Shown here: one piece after another, positions 24,752 to 33,715 of the stretch
How positions within the stretch are numbered: the first letter of the stretch is position 1
Layout: every line of letters begins with the position of its first letter
Assembly (NCBI GenBank): GCA_001899635.1
Contig: MKVQ01000041.1
Span: forward strand, 124,001-188,000
Source of the DNA: Myxococcales bacterium 68-20
Lineage (GTDB): Bacteria; Myxococcota_A; Polyangia; Polyangiales; Polyangiaceae
Direction of reading: 5' to 3'
Length of the DNA: 64,000 nt
Translations under genes and position numbers: made by a program
Notes under the pieces: generated by a model
Database searches by the model: none
The model's input: the letters and a program-made list of their open reading frames with translations, nothing else
What the model was told of the DNA's origin: nothing

Positions 24752-25923
24752 GGAAGTGCTCCCCAGTGGAACAGCCCAGCATCGCCCCCGAACCACACGT
24801 CGTCGGACGCCCCTCCCCAGACGGCCCTCAGCGTGCCGTCATGGCCAGTAGCGACGGACGACCACTGCGCGCCGTCGAAGTGCAGCGCCGTCCCGCCCTC
24901 TCCGACAGCCCAGATGTCGTTCGGCGCGATGCCGAAGACGGCATGGAGCGTCGACGTCGTCCCGGTGTCGGCAAGATCCCACGACGCTCCGTCGAAGTGA
25001 GCGACCGTCCCATTCTCGCCGACGGCCCAGAGGTGCTCGTCGTAGCCCCAGGCCGCGCGGAGGCTCACCTGCGATGCGACCGGCACCATGACGCCTCGTT
25101 CGAGGCTCGGGGCCCCCGCATCATTCGATGACGACACGGCATAGCGAGCCACTGCCGCGCGATCGCCGACGAGCCAGAGCGCCTTGCCGGGCACGAGGTG
25201 GACCGCACGCACGCCGAGCTCGGTCTCCGGCTGGTTGCTCAGCGGATTGAGGGCATCGGGCTGGTAGGTGACGCTCGCGGAGTCCGGGTCGACCTTCCCC
25301 AGGTACTTCGCCTTGTAGTACGCGAAGGACGTAGCGCCGGGCGCGAGCCCGAGGAACACGTCCCCGCTCGGCATCACCGCGACGCCGGCGATGGCACGGT
25401 AGTTACTGGTGCCCTCGACCACCTCCTTGATCCGTGCGGTACGCACCGTATCGGCGGCGAGGCCCCTTCGCAGGACCAGCGTACCCGCGGTGGCCCACAT
25501 CGCATCGGGCGTCAGGAACATGCTGGTGAACGTCTCGTTGACGCTCGACTCGAGCGCGCTCCAATCGCTCCCGTTCCAGTGCAAGACCGCACCGCGGGAG
25601 CCCGTCGCCCAGACATCGTTCTTCGAACGCCCGTTGATGGCGGCGACCGCGGCGGACGCGATTGGGCTCGTCACCCTGCAGATGTTCCCGACAGCGCACG
25701 GCACGACCGCGACCTCGCCGTCGCTGTCCGAGCCATCGAGCGACGGCCCCGCATCGTCCGACGGGATGATGGCGCTTCCGTCTTCCTCGGGCGGAGTCGT
25801 GTCTTCCGAGTCGGCACACGCCGCGATGGAGAGAACGGAGAGGATCGTGAGGGCGGCAAGGCCTGATACCGAAGCCAACGGAAGGGTGTGCCTGAGCCGA
25901 CGCAAAAGGGATTCAGGCTTCAT
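24748..25923 (-). CDS. Propeller-like lipoprotein A
   Basis: From ATG 25923 the protein has 391 residues. Its long hydrophobic signal ends in a lipobox-like SIAAC, followed by an acidic Ser/Asp linker. Propeller-type repeats include AAINGRSKNDVWATGSRG, VLHWNGSDWSAL, LRAAWGYDEHLWAVGENG, HAVFGIAPNDIWAVGEGG and LRAVWGGASDDVWFGGDAG. It is paralogous to propeller-like lipoprotein B downstream. ATGA overlaps join it to both neighbours, suggesting fixed stoichiometry. Confidence 0.78.
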   Translation of the reverse strand: MKPESLLRRLRHTLPLASVSGLAALTILSVLSIAACADSEDTTPPEEDGSAIIPSDDAGPSLDGSDSDGEVAVVPCAVGNICRVTSPIASAAVAAINGRSKNDVWATGSRGAVLHWNGSDWSALESSVNETFTSMFLTPDAMWATAGTLVLRRGLAADTVRTARIKEVVEGTSNYRAIAGVAVMPSGDVFLGLAPGATSFAYYKAKYLGKVDPDSASVTYQPDALNPLSNQPETELGVRAVHLVPGKALWLVGDRAAVARYAVSSSNDAGAPSLERGVMVPVASQVSLRAAWGYDEHLWAVGENGTVAHFDGASWDLADTGTTSTLHAVFGIAPNDIWAVGEGGTALHFDGAQWSSVATGHDGTLRAVWGGASDDVWFGGDAGLFHWGALP

Positions 25924-27122
25924 TTTGCAGTGGTCTCCGGTCCGCCCTCGCACGGCGCGACGAGGCACTTGCCCTCTGCGCAGACCTGACCGGGCGCGCA
26001 CGCGCTTCCGCACGCGCCGCAGTGACGGCTATCGATCCGGAAGTCGATCTCGCATCCGTTGTCCGGCAGCCCATCGCAGTCGGCGTAGCCCGTCTCGCAC
26101 TTGCCGCCGCAGACCCCTTTCGTACAGGTCGCGGCGTAGTGTGGTGAGAAGGTGCCCGGACAGACGTTGTTGCACGCACCGCAGTTCGTCGGATCCTGGT
26201 CGAGGACCTGACACGTATCCCCGCAGAGCGTCTCGCTGTCGTCCTCGCAGGTGCAGCGGTAGACGTTGCCGTTTCCCAGCAAGCATTGTTTGCCGGGTGC
26301 ACACGTGTCACCGCAATACCCGCAGTGCTCGTTCGTATGGAGCGTGGCCTCGCAGCCATCGCTCTTGTCACCGTTGCAGTTCGCCTTGCTCGGATCGTTG
26401 CACTTCGAGGCTCCGCACTTGGCGCCCGAGCAGCCGTAGTGCATGTCGCTCGGCAACGCGGGCAAGTCCGGTCCTGTCGGGTCGCAAACGTTCCCGCAGC
26501 CGCCGCAGTTGGCGTCGTCATAGTTGAAGTTCGTACAGACGAAGTCGCCGCAGGAATCCGGCATGCCGGCGTACAGGCCCATCAGGTCGCAAAGCGAGAA
26601 GCATTGGCCGAGCGTGCAGGACTTCCCAGCCGGACAGGCGTAGCCGCAGGCACCGCAATTGTTGGCATCGAAGAGCGTGTTGACCTCACAGCCGTTGGTG
26701 GGGTCGTTGTCGCAATCCGCTCCCTGAGTGCCAGGGCCGAGATCGGCATTGCCGCAGGCGAACGTGCATTTGCCTTCGACGCACCTCCAGTTCGAGTCGA
26801 ACGCGCCGCCACAACGGATCCCGCATCCTCCGCAATTCTCGTTGTCGTTCAGCAGATCGACGTCACACGGGAACGCGGACGTCGAGCACGTCGCGCGCGG
26901 AGCCGTGCACGTCGTGACCGGGCACATCGGGCCGTCCTCCGGCGTCACCGCCGCGGCGTCGCTCCCCGCATCCGGCGACACGAAACCGATGTCGTCGTTG
27001 CAGAAGCCCCGCTCGCAATCCTGTCCGACGAAGACGTCCCTACCGCTACTGCATGCGGAGGCCGCGATGATCGACAGAACGAGGGTGGCGGCCCAGCCGA
27101 GGCGAGAGAGAGAGAGGTTCAT
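25920..27122 (-). CDS. Cys-rich repeat lipoprotein
   Basis: A 400-residue lipoprotein (lipobox ASAC) with an Asp/Ala linker and then about seven Cys-rich modules of the form NENCGGCGIRC...C..GKC, for example ANNCGACGYACPAGKSC, HCGYCGDTCAPGKQC and RHCGACGSACAPGQVC. NCGxCGxxC modules of this kind are frequent in myxobacterial surface proteins and probably form disulphide-stabilised rods. It is the first lipoprotein gene after the sigma-factor pair, joined by ATGA overlaps on both sides. Confidence 0.85.
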   Translation of the reverse strand: MNLSLSRLGWAATLVLSIIAASACSSGRDVFVGQDCERGFCNDDIGFVSPDAGSDAAAVTPEDGPMCPVTTCTAPRATCSTSAFPCDVDLLNDNENCGGCGIRCGGAFDSNWRCVEGKCTFACGNADLGPGTQGADCDNDPTNGCEVNTLFDANNCGACGYACPAGKSCTLGQCFSLCDLMGLYAGMPDSCGDFVCTNFNYDDANCGGCGNVCDPTGPDLPALPSDMHYGCSGAKCGASKCNDPSKANCNGDKSDGCEATLHTNEHCGYCGDTCAPGKQCLLGNGNVYRCTCEDDSETLCGDTCQVLDQDPTNCGACNNVCPGTFSPHYAATCTKGVCGGKCETGYADCDGLPDNGCEIDFRIDSRHCGACGSACAPGQVCAEGKCLVAPCEGGPETTAK

Positions 27123-27886
27123 TTCGCAGCCTTCGTGATGGAGTCGCCCGCGCAGCTCGCCTCGACACGGCGTGTGAGCGGGCTCTTCGGGCGGCTCTGG
27201 AGGAACACCGTTGCCTCCTTCTCCGCCTCGGCGCGGCGACCGAGGCTGCAGAGGACGACGATCCGCTCGGCGGCTCGGTCAGCGGCGAACCAGCCGTTCG
27301 GGAACAGCCTTGCATGCTCGGCGAGGCGCGCCAGCGCCTTGTCACCGTCACCATGCTCGAGGGCGAGTCGCGCATCGGTGATGAGGCGCGCCTCCTGCTG
27401 CAGCGTATCGCTCGATGCCCCGGCCGGTGCGGTCGCCGGCGCGTCCCCAGCGGTGATCGCTGCGGACGACTTCTTCGACGGAGCGCGCGTCGACGGAGGG
27501 ATCTCGGCGACGCTCGGCAACGAGTCGACCGAGACCGAAGGGACCGCGACCACGGGCTCCGTCTCCTGCGCCGCCTCGCTCGGCGGCACGACGGCCATCG
27601 GTGACGCCACGGCGGACGGGGCGATGACAGGAGGAGCCTCGACTCCGGACGAGAGATGGATGCTCACACCGACGAGCGCCAGCGCCGCGCATGTCGACCC
27701 GAGGAGGAGCGACAGCTTGCCGGTGCCGCTCCGGGCAGTGGCGGATACCGGCGACGTCGTGCCAGCATCTTGCGAGTACGCCGTCTGGATCTTGGAGAGG
27801 ATGCGGTCGGCCCCCTCCTTCGTGAGCTCGTACTGATCGGCGAGCGGCGCGAGGAGGGACGGCTTCTTCTCGGGTTCGAGGCTCAT
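27119..27886 (-). CDS. Transmembrane partner of the ECF sigma factor
   Basis: From ATG 27886 the protein has 255 residues. A short cytoplasmic N-terminus (about 1-50) is followed by one membrane helix (LSLLLGSTCAALALVGVSI) and a Ser/Pro/Val-rich linker. A helical TPR-like C-terminus (DARLALEHGDGDKALARLAE, then GRRAEAEKEATVFLQ) ends the protein. Position and topology suit an anti-sigma factor, but no zinc HxxxCxxC motif is seen, so this is inference. ATGA overlaps couple it to the sigma factor and to the Cys-rich lipoprotein. Confidence 0.72.
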   Translation of the reverse strand: MSLEPEKKPSLLAPLADQYELTKEGADRILSKIQTAYSQDAGTTSPVSATARSGTGKLSLLLGSTCAALALVGVSIHLSSGVEAPPVIAPSAVASPMAVVPPSEAAQETEPVVAVPSVSVDSLPSVAEIPPSTRAPSKKSSAAITAGDAPATAPAGASSDTLQQEARLITDARLALEHGDGDKALARLAEHARLFPNGWFAADRAAERIVVLCSLGRRAEAEKEATVFLQSRPKSPLTRRVEASCAGDSITKAAK

Positions 27887-28581
27887 TTGTATCTCCAGCC
27901 GTCGCGTGCGCGACGTCTGCTCAGTGCGGCCTCGACCTGCTCGCGCGCGAGGCGCAGCCGGCTCGTGGCGGTGCTTGCATTGATTCCCAAGATCACGGCG
28001 ATCTCGCTGAGCGGCTTCTCCTCCAGCTCCGCGAGGACGAGCACTGCGCGGCGCTCGGGCTCGAGACCGTCGAGGATTTCCTCGAGGATGCGGACGTTCT
28101 CGTTGTTCTCGGCACGTCTGTCCGGAGCCGCCTCCATGGCGCCGGGCAAGACCTCCAGGTCCACACCGTCCTCGGTGCGAGAGCTCCGGCGTTGGTTGGA
28201 TCTCCGGTTGTGTTGAACGACACGGAAGAGAATGGAGAAGAGCCAAGCGCGCTCCGAGCCGATCTCCGGATACGAACCGGTCAGCCGGAGCGCCCTCAGG
28301 AAGGTCTCCTGCACGACGTCGTCGGCCTCGGCCGCAGGCACGCCGAGTCGACGCGCGCTCGTCCACACGTACCCGACGTGGGCACGGTAGAGCTCGATGA
28401 AAGCTCGTGACGTCGGGTCGCTTGCTTCGCGAATGGCCACGCTCGAACTGCTCGCGGCGGCGCTCGGAGGAGGTGTCGGCACGACGTCGGGTTCGAGAGC
28501 GAAGGCCCGATCGGCGCGGAGATGCCCGCTCCAAGAAAGACTCATCGGGCTATAGCTCCCGGGACCGCCGTCTTTCATCAC
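27883..28581 (-). CDS. ECF-type sigma-70 factor
   Basis: A 232-residue protein with an unstructured ~55-residue N-terminus (the true start may be the Met in SPMSLSW). Region 2 covers about 60-125 (FIELYRAHVGYVWTSARRLG, DDVVQETFLRAL). Region 4 covers about 165-220 (LDGLEPERRAVLVLAELEEK, SEIAVILGINASTATSRLRL). It should direct RNA polymerase to its own class of promoters, presumably including the one before this operon. The next gene overlaps it as ATGA. I could not identify its promoter motif. Confidence 0.92.
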   Translation of the reverse strand: MMKDGGPGSYSPMSLSWSGHLRADRAFALEPDVVPTPPPSAAASSSSVAIREASDPTSRAFIELYRAHVGYVWTSARRLGVPAAEADDVVQETFLRALRLTGSYPEIGSERAWLFSILFRVVQHNRRSNQRRSSRTEDGVDLEVLPGAMEAAPDRRAENNENVRILEEILDGLEPERRAVLVLAELEEKPLSEIAVILGINASTATSRLRLAREQVEAALSRRRARDGWRYK

Positions 28582-28699
28582 GAAAAGGACGGGCGCGACG
28601 TAGCTCCGACGTCCGGATGAGCTTCGTCGCCGCGCTACAGCGGCGCTCGAGGGCGACCGGCGAGCGGGCTCGGCCCCGTGCGCTCAGGGCCCGGTGCCG

Positions 28700-29743
28700 T
28701 CAGCGAAAGACGACCGCAACGCCGAGGCTCAGACGAGGCGACGCTCTGCCCGGCGAATGGAGGCGAACCGCCTCCCCGGCCGTCGCGGTCGCGAGCGAGA
28801 ACCTCGGAGCGTCGATCGGAAGGAGCAGCTCGGCCGCCGCAAAGAGGCTGAGCCACTTCATTGCGCGGGCCTCGACTCGGCCACCAAGCGCGGGCGTCAA
28901 CCATACGGCGGACGTCTCCCACGGCTGCCGGATGCCGAAGCCGCGAGCCCGGACGTGCGTCGCCGCGACGCTCACGCTGGGACCGAACGCGAAGACACCG
29001 ACCGGCACCATGTATCCGCCGAAAGCGCCCGCTTCGACCATGTCGAACGTGGCCCCTGCGCTCCGCTCGAAGCGCGCGTCCTGCGAGAGCGACACGGCCG
29101 CGAGCGCTCCGACACGGAACCGATCGATGCGAGCCCCGAGCGAGAGGACGGGCCCGACGCTCGCCTCCGGAAGCGGGCCCCACACCACGAACCCTCCGAG
29201 GCCGATCTCCGGGCGCACCAGCACGCTCGACGCGGCGGAGCGCCGTGGAGTCGACTCATCCTTCGTCGGCGCCACGGGCGGTGCCGACGACTGCTCCACA
29301 CGCGGTGACCCCGGCGGCTCCGGTGACGCGGGGGACTCCGGCGATGCTGGAGCGGGCACTTCGCTGCCGCGGAGCTCCTTGTTCGGATCGACGGTCGAGT
29401 CGATCGCGAGCGCGACGACGACGGCAAAGGCTTCGGCGAGCGTGCTGCAGGAGGCGGCGTCCACCGTCCGGACATCCTCGACGTCGCCCGTGCGTACGGC
29501 CATCGCGAGGCGAAACCGGCCTTCGGGCAACGTCTCGATCCTCCCTGTCGCGACGGCGCTGGTCGGCTTGACGACCGACGCGCGAAGGATCTGCCCGATC
29601 CGACGGCGAACGCTCTCGGCCCCCGGACACGCCTCCGGCGCTTCCCACGTGAGCTCGAGCGGGAGCGGCGGCGGCTGTGCGCTCGCGAGACGCGACGTGC
29701 TCAGGATCGCGACTCCCGCGAGGGCCGACCACGCCTTTCTCAC
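28700..29743 (-). CDS. Exported, probably outer-membrane beta-barrel protein
   Basis: A 347-residue protein with a classical signal peptide (cleavage near SRLASA-Q). A periplasmic part (about 25-105) opens with LELTWEAPEACPGAE and a conserved Cys pair. A Pro/Ser/Glu linker (about 120-165) leads to a C-terminal region (about 170-347) of alternating amphipathic strands with Gly/Ala (IGLGGFVVWGPL, LSLGVAVVFR at the end), ending in Phe-Arg. It lies 118 bp upstream of the ECF sigma gene on the same strand, an arrangement that suggests one regulon. No T-run is seen between the two. Confidence 0.7.
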   Translation of the reverse strand: MRKAWSALAGVAILSTSRLASAQPPPLPLELTWEAPEACPGAESVRRRIGQILRASVVKPTSAVATGRIETLPEGRFRLAMAVRTGDVEDVRTVDAASCSTLAEAFAVVVALAIDSTVDPNKELRGSEVPAPASPESPASPEPPGSPRVEQSSAPPVAPTKDESTPRRSAASSVLVRPEIGLGGFVVWGPLPEASVGPVLSLGARIDRFRVGALAAVSLSQDARFERSAGATFDMVEAGAFGGYMVPVGVFAFGPSVSVAATHVRARGFGIRQPWETSAVWLTPALGGRVEARAMKWLSLFAAAELLLPIDAPRFSLATATAGEAVRLHSPGRASPRLSLGVAVVFR

Positions 29744-29824
29744 GGCACGAGCCTAACGCGCCTTTCTACCGAGCGTTGCGCGAACGTGAAGAGCCCCCCG
29801 TATGCCAACCGCACGGCGGAGTCG

Positions 29825-31453
29825 TTACCGCCGACGCAATCGGCGCCGGATCGGCGCCGCGACCTCGGCGAGCTCGTGCGCCCCGAGCCCCCACGCCGAG
29901 GTGAGGAAGAGGACGCCGAACAGGACCGCCGACGCGAGGCCCGGCAGCGCTCGCCCGATGCTCCCAGGCACCGCGCCCGTGAGCAGGTACGCCAGCGCTC
30001 CGCTCGCTGCCCCCGCGATGGCCGACGCCGCGAGCACACGCACGCCGGACGCGGCGATCTCGCCACCGCGGAGCGAGCCGAGCCGTCTCCGGAGGCCGAC
30101 GAAGAGGAGGACCATCTGCACCGCGCTCGAGCCGGCAACGGCGACGCTGATCCCGACGTGCCCGAGCGGGCCACGCAGCGCCAGCGCCAGAACGATGAAC
30201 GCGACGAGGTCGATCGCGCTCACGACGACGGGCGTGCGCGTGTCACCGAGCGCGTGGAACGCGGGAACGAGCTGCCGCGTTGCTGCCACCGTGAAGATCG
30301 CCCCGCCCTGCCATGCGAGCGCGCGCGCCGTCTGGTGCGACGACTCGGGATCGAAGTGCCCGCGCTCGAAGAGCAACACCACGAGCGGCTCGCCGAGAAC
30401 GACGAGCGCGACGCTGCACGGGATCGCGACGAACATCGCGAGGCGCATGCCGTGGGCCCAGGTCGTGACGAGCTCGTCGGTCTCGTTCTTCGCGGCAAAG
30501 GTCGCGAGCGACGGGAGCGTCGCGCTCGAGATCGCCATCACGAAGATCCCCTGCGGGAGATCGCATAGGCGCGAGGCCCACGAGAACCAGCTCTGAGCGC
30601 CCTCGCCGAGCTCGGAGAGGAAGCGGCGCGAGAGGACGAGGTCGACGTAGTAGACCCCGAGACCGAACGTCATCGGGAGGATGCGCTTGAGCATCTCCCG
30701 CACGTGCGGGTCGCGAAAATCGAAGCGCGGAAGCGACGCGTAGCCGATCTTGCGCAGCGCCGGGATCTGCGCGACCACCTGCATCACGCCCCCGGCGAGG
30801 ACGCCGATCGCAAGCGTCATCGCGGGATCGATCCCGCGCTCGGCGAGCGGCTCGCGGAGGAGAAACGCAGCGCCGACGATGCCGACGCTGAAGAGCGCAG
30901 GCGCGAACGCGGCGACGGCGAAGCGCCGCTTCGCGTTGAGCGCGGCCATCCCGAGCGCCGCCGTCCCCATGAAGAGGATGTACGGGAACATCACGCGCGT
31001 CAGGCTGGTCGTGAGCTCGAACTTCTCACCACCGGAGTACCCGGACGCGAAGAGCCACGTGAGCTCGCGCGCGAACACGATGCCGAGGAGGGTGACGACG
31101 AGGAGCGCCACGATCGAGACGCCGCGCGCGCGGGCGAAGAACGGCCGCGCGACCTCGTCACCGCCCTTCGCGAGCCGCTCGCTGAGGACCGGCACGACCG
31201 CGCTCGACACGGCGCCCTCGGCGAGGAGCTGCCGGAGCGCGTTCGGGATCGTGAGCGCGACCCAGAACGCGTCGGTCTCGCGTCGCGTGAAGAGCGCGGC
31301 GATGACGGCGTCGCGGCCGAAGCCGAGGATGCGAGAGAGGAGCGTTCCGGCGCCGACGATGCCGGCGCGCCCGACGATCTTCTCGCGCTCCTTGCTCCCC
31401 TCGCTCGCGGTCGACCCGACGGCGCGCGGCTCGGCGCGGTCCGGCTCGGTCAT
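29825..31453 (-). CDS. murJ: Lipid II flippase MurJ
   Basis: A 542-residue protein of the MOP superfamily with about 14 membrane helices. MurJ signatures are clear: a short cytoplasmic N-terminus, then GTLLSRILGFGRDAVIAALF, RETDAFWVALTIPNALRQLLAEGA, an Arg in FPYILFMG helix 4, and YVDLVLSRRFLSELGEGA. It moves lipid II across the inner membrane for peptidoglycan synthesis. It starts three bases after the stop of the DUF971 gene, so the pair is probably cotranscribed. The C-terminus is basic (RRRLRRR). Confidence 0.93.
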   Translation of the reverse strand: MTEPDRAEPRAVGSTASEGSKEREKIVGRAGIVGAGTLLSRILGFGRDAVIAALFTRRETDAFWVALTIPNALRQLLAEGAVSSAVVPVLSERLAKGGDEVARPFFARARGVSIVALLVVTLLGIVFARELTWLFASGYSGGEKFELTTSLTRVMFPYILFMGTAALGMAALNAKRRFAVAAFAPALFSVGIVGAAFLLREPLAERGIDPAMTLAIGVLAGGVMQVVAQIPALRKIGYASLPRFDFRDPHVREMLKRILPMTFGLGVYYVDLVLSRRFLSELGEGAQSWFSWASRLCDLPQGIFVMAISSATLPSLATFAAKNETDELVTTWAHGMRLAMFVAIPCSVALVVLGEPLVVLLFERGHFDPESSHQTARALAWQGGAIFTVAATRQLVPAFHALGDTRTPVVVSAIDLVAFIVLALALRGPLGHVGISVAVAGSSAVQMVLLFVGLRRRLGSLRGGEIAASGVRVLAASAIAGAASGALAYLLTGAVPGSIGRALPGLASAVLFGVLFLTSAWGLGAHELAEVAAPIRRRLRRR

Positions 31454-31456
31454 GGC

Positions 31457-31816
31457 TCACATGCGCGGGAGCTCACCGCGGTCGTCCTTCATGCTGCCCG
31501 GGCGGCACTCATCGCAATGGCAGAGCGCGCGCAGGTACTTGTACGAGTAGAGACCGCTGCCGTGGCCGTCGAACCAGACGAGCCGGAGCGCGTAGTTGCC
31601 GACGGGCTCGATCTGGTCGAGCTCGGTCTGGATGTCGCCGCTCGGCTCGATGAACGAGATCGTTCCCGTGTGCCCCTGGCAGCCGGCGCACGGGCAGTAG
31701 CCGCGCAGGATCGTGTGCGGGTAGATGCCCGTGTGGCCGTCGCCCCAGTCGATCTCGGTCACCTTCGCGCCGCGTGGGGAGCGCACTGCCTTGCACCGCG
31801 TTCGCGCGTCTTGCAT
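31457..31816 (-). CDS. DUF971 domain protein
   Basis: A 119-residue protein of the DUF971 family (the N-terminal domain of gamma-butyrobetaine hydroxylase-like proteins): VTEIDWGDGHTGIYPHTILR, then CPCAGCQG, GNYALRLVWFDGHGSGLYSY and LCHCDEC. The Cys cluster suggests metal or Fe-S binding; in many bacteria it is encoded beside Fe-S carrier genes. The last three bases before murJ separate the two genes. Function otherwise unknown. Confidence 0.85.
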   Translation of the reverse strand: MQDARTRCKAVRSPRGAKVTEIDWGDGHTGIYPHTILRGYCPCAGCQGHTGTISFIEPSGDIQTELDQIEPVGNYALRLVWFDGHGSGLYSYKYLRALCHCDECRPGSMKDDRGELPRM

Positions 31817-31859
31817 GACTCGCTCTTATAACGCCTATGACGCTGCAGGAGGCGCCCGT

Positions 31860-32852
31860 TTACCCCTTCTTCGATGCAGAAAGTCGGGATTTGACGTCGT
31901 CGAGCCTCGTCAGCCCGGTCGTCGCACCGAGCGCGGCCACGGCCTTGGCGCCGAGGAGGTGACCGACCTCGAGCGCGCGCGTCCAGAGCTTGGCGTCCTT
32001 CCATTCCGCACCGCCGGGCTTGGCGCCGGCCTTCACGAGCACCGCGAGGAGGCCCGCGACGAAGGCGTCTCCCCCACCCGAACGATCGATGCAACGGACG
32101 CGCTTGGTCGGCGCCGTCGCCTGACCGTGCGCACCGACCGCCGCCGCGCCGTTCTCTCCGCGGGTCAGGATCCACGTCGCCTGCTTCGCGTTCTCCTCGA
32201 GCCACGACATGCCGCGTTTGCCGGCGAGCGCGTTGAAGTCGCGCTCCGAGCCCTTGACCAGCGCGGCGCGCGCGACGAGCGCCTTCGTCGCGCTGCGCAT
32301 CTCATCGCTGTCCGGCCAGAGGTGAGCGCGCACGTTGAGATCGACGATGAGCGTCCCCTTCGCCTTCTCGACGGCGGCGAGGAGCTTCTCGGTCGCCGCG
32401 CGCGTGCTCGCCATCATGCTGGTGGACGACACCAGGGTGAACGGCGCCTTGCCCATCGCTGCCGTGATGTCGCCCTCGCCGAGCTTCTGGTCGGCCGTCC
32501 CGCCGCGGTACGGGATGAACGAAGCATCGCCGGTCGCGCTGTGCGTGACGAACGTGATACCCGTCGGCGCCGCGAGGCGGACGACATGCTCGACGTCGAC
32601 GCCCTCCGCAGTGAGCGCCGACTCGATTGCGGCGCCGAGCTTGTCGTTGCCGACGCCGCCGATCGCCGCGCTCTTCACCCCGAGACGCGCGAGCGTCACC
32701 GCTACGTTGGCCGATGCTCCGCCGAGCTCACGACGGAACTGGCGCGCGATCGGCTCCTTGCCATCCCCCTTCGATTCAGCCTCGTAGAAGTCCCAAAGAA
32801 GCTCGCCGAAGCACGCTACGTCGATGCCGCTTTCCACTCCTCGATGTTCCAT
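31860..32852 (-). CDS. PfkB-family sugar kinase (fructokinase-like)
   Basis: From ATG 32852 the protein has 330 residues. It is of the ribokinase fold: FGELLWDFYE near the start, RRELGGASANVAVTLARLG (sugar site), a mid-protein DLNVRAHLW strand, and the C-terminal GGGDAFVAGLLAVLV anion-hole/catalytic Asp motif. FRRELGGA...N and DLN fit fructokinase-like members, but substrate specificity is uncertain. It is followed on the same strand by DUF971 and murJ. Confidence 0.87.
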   Translation of the reverse strand: MEHRGVESGIDVACFGELLWDFYEAESKGDGKEPIARQFRRELGGASANVAVTLARLGVKSAAIGGVGNDKLGAAIESALTAEGVDVEHVVRLAAPTGITFVTHSATGDASFIPYRGGTADQKLGEGDITAAMGKAPFTLVSSTSMMASTRAATEKLLAAVEKAKGTLIVDLNVRAHLWPDSDEMRSATKALVARAALVKGSERDFNALAGKRGMSWLEENAKQATWILTRGENGAAAVGAHGQATAPTKRVRCIDRSGGGDAFVAGLLAVLVKAGAKPGGAEWKDAKLWTRALEVGHLLGAKAVAALGATTGLTRLDDVKSRLSASKKG

Positions 32853-32983
32853 CGGATCGCGCGTTCCCACAAGCACCGTCCTCAGGCGCCTCGGGAAGCT
32901 CTCGCGAGGTGTTCGACCACCTCGCGCGCCCGCACGGCCTCGCCTTCACCCGACCGAAGCCGGCGAGACGTGCGACGACGTGA

Positions 32984-33715
32984 TCAGGTGCGCCCTTGCA
33001 AGCTCGGATCGAAATCGGCGTGCGCGGCCATCGCCTCCTCGGCGATCTCGATGATCTCGCCGGCGATCTCCCACGACAGCAAGACCGACTCCGCGCGCTG
33101 GGCGCGCGCCGCGAGCACGCGAAGCTCGCCACTGATCGTTCGCCGTGCGCCGCCGCAGCTCGTGCAGACGATCCCGCCGCCGGCGGCGTCGATGAACGCC
33201 GAGCGCCCCTCGGGACAGACCCGCGCGCAACGAATGCAGCGATCGAGCTCGAGAGCGTAGCCCATATCCGTCAGCAGCCGCAGGCCGAAGATCGCGAGAT
33301 GGCGCCTCGCCTCGCTCGCGCTCCGTACCCCCTCGGTATCGAGCGCCTCGAGGACGTCCTCCAGCGAGCGCCACGCTGCCGGCTCCGGAGTGCGGGCGGG
33401 ACAGAGGTGGCGGACCCAGCGGAGCGCCTGCCCGGCCGCCTCCATGGCTTCGAGGTTCGTCGCGATCCCGGTGCGCGGCCGCTGGATGCGCGCTTCCTTG
33501 AGGACGCAGAGCTCTTTGCCCTTGTCCTCGAGCGTCACCACAAGCTCGTGGATCGGCTCGAGCGCGCCTCCGAAGCGCTTGGTCGACTTGCGGGCGCCGC
33601 GAACGACGGCCGAGAGCTTTCCGCTCTCGCGGGTGAAGAACGTGGCGATGACGTCCGCTTCGCCGTAGGCGACGCTGCGTACGAGCAGCGCGGCGGAGTC
33701 GATGCGCCGGATCAC
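32984..33715 (-). CDS. recO: DNA repair protein RecO
   Basis: A 243-residue protein starting at GTG 33715, which overlaps the stop of the upstream HTH gene as GTGA. An N-terminal OB-fold (SAALLVRSVAYGEADVIATF, GKLSAVVRGARK) is followed by a helical region and a zinc-finger-type CIRCARVC...CTSCGG. RecO promotes RecA loading with RecF/RecR and anneals SSB-coated strands. All expected parts are present. Confidence 0.9.
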   Translation of the reverse strand: MIRRIDSAALLVRSVAYGEADVIATFFTRESGKLSAVVRGARKSTKRFGGALEPIHELVVTLEDKGKELCVLKEARIQRPRTGIATNLEAMEAAGQALRWVRHLCPARTPEPAAWRSLEDVLEALDTEGVRSASEARRHLAIFGLRLLTDMGYALELDRCIRCARVCPEGRSAFIDAAGGGIVCTSCGGARRTISGELRVLAARAQRAESVLLSWEIAGEIIEIAEEAMAAHADFDPSLQGRT

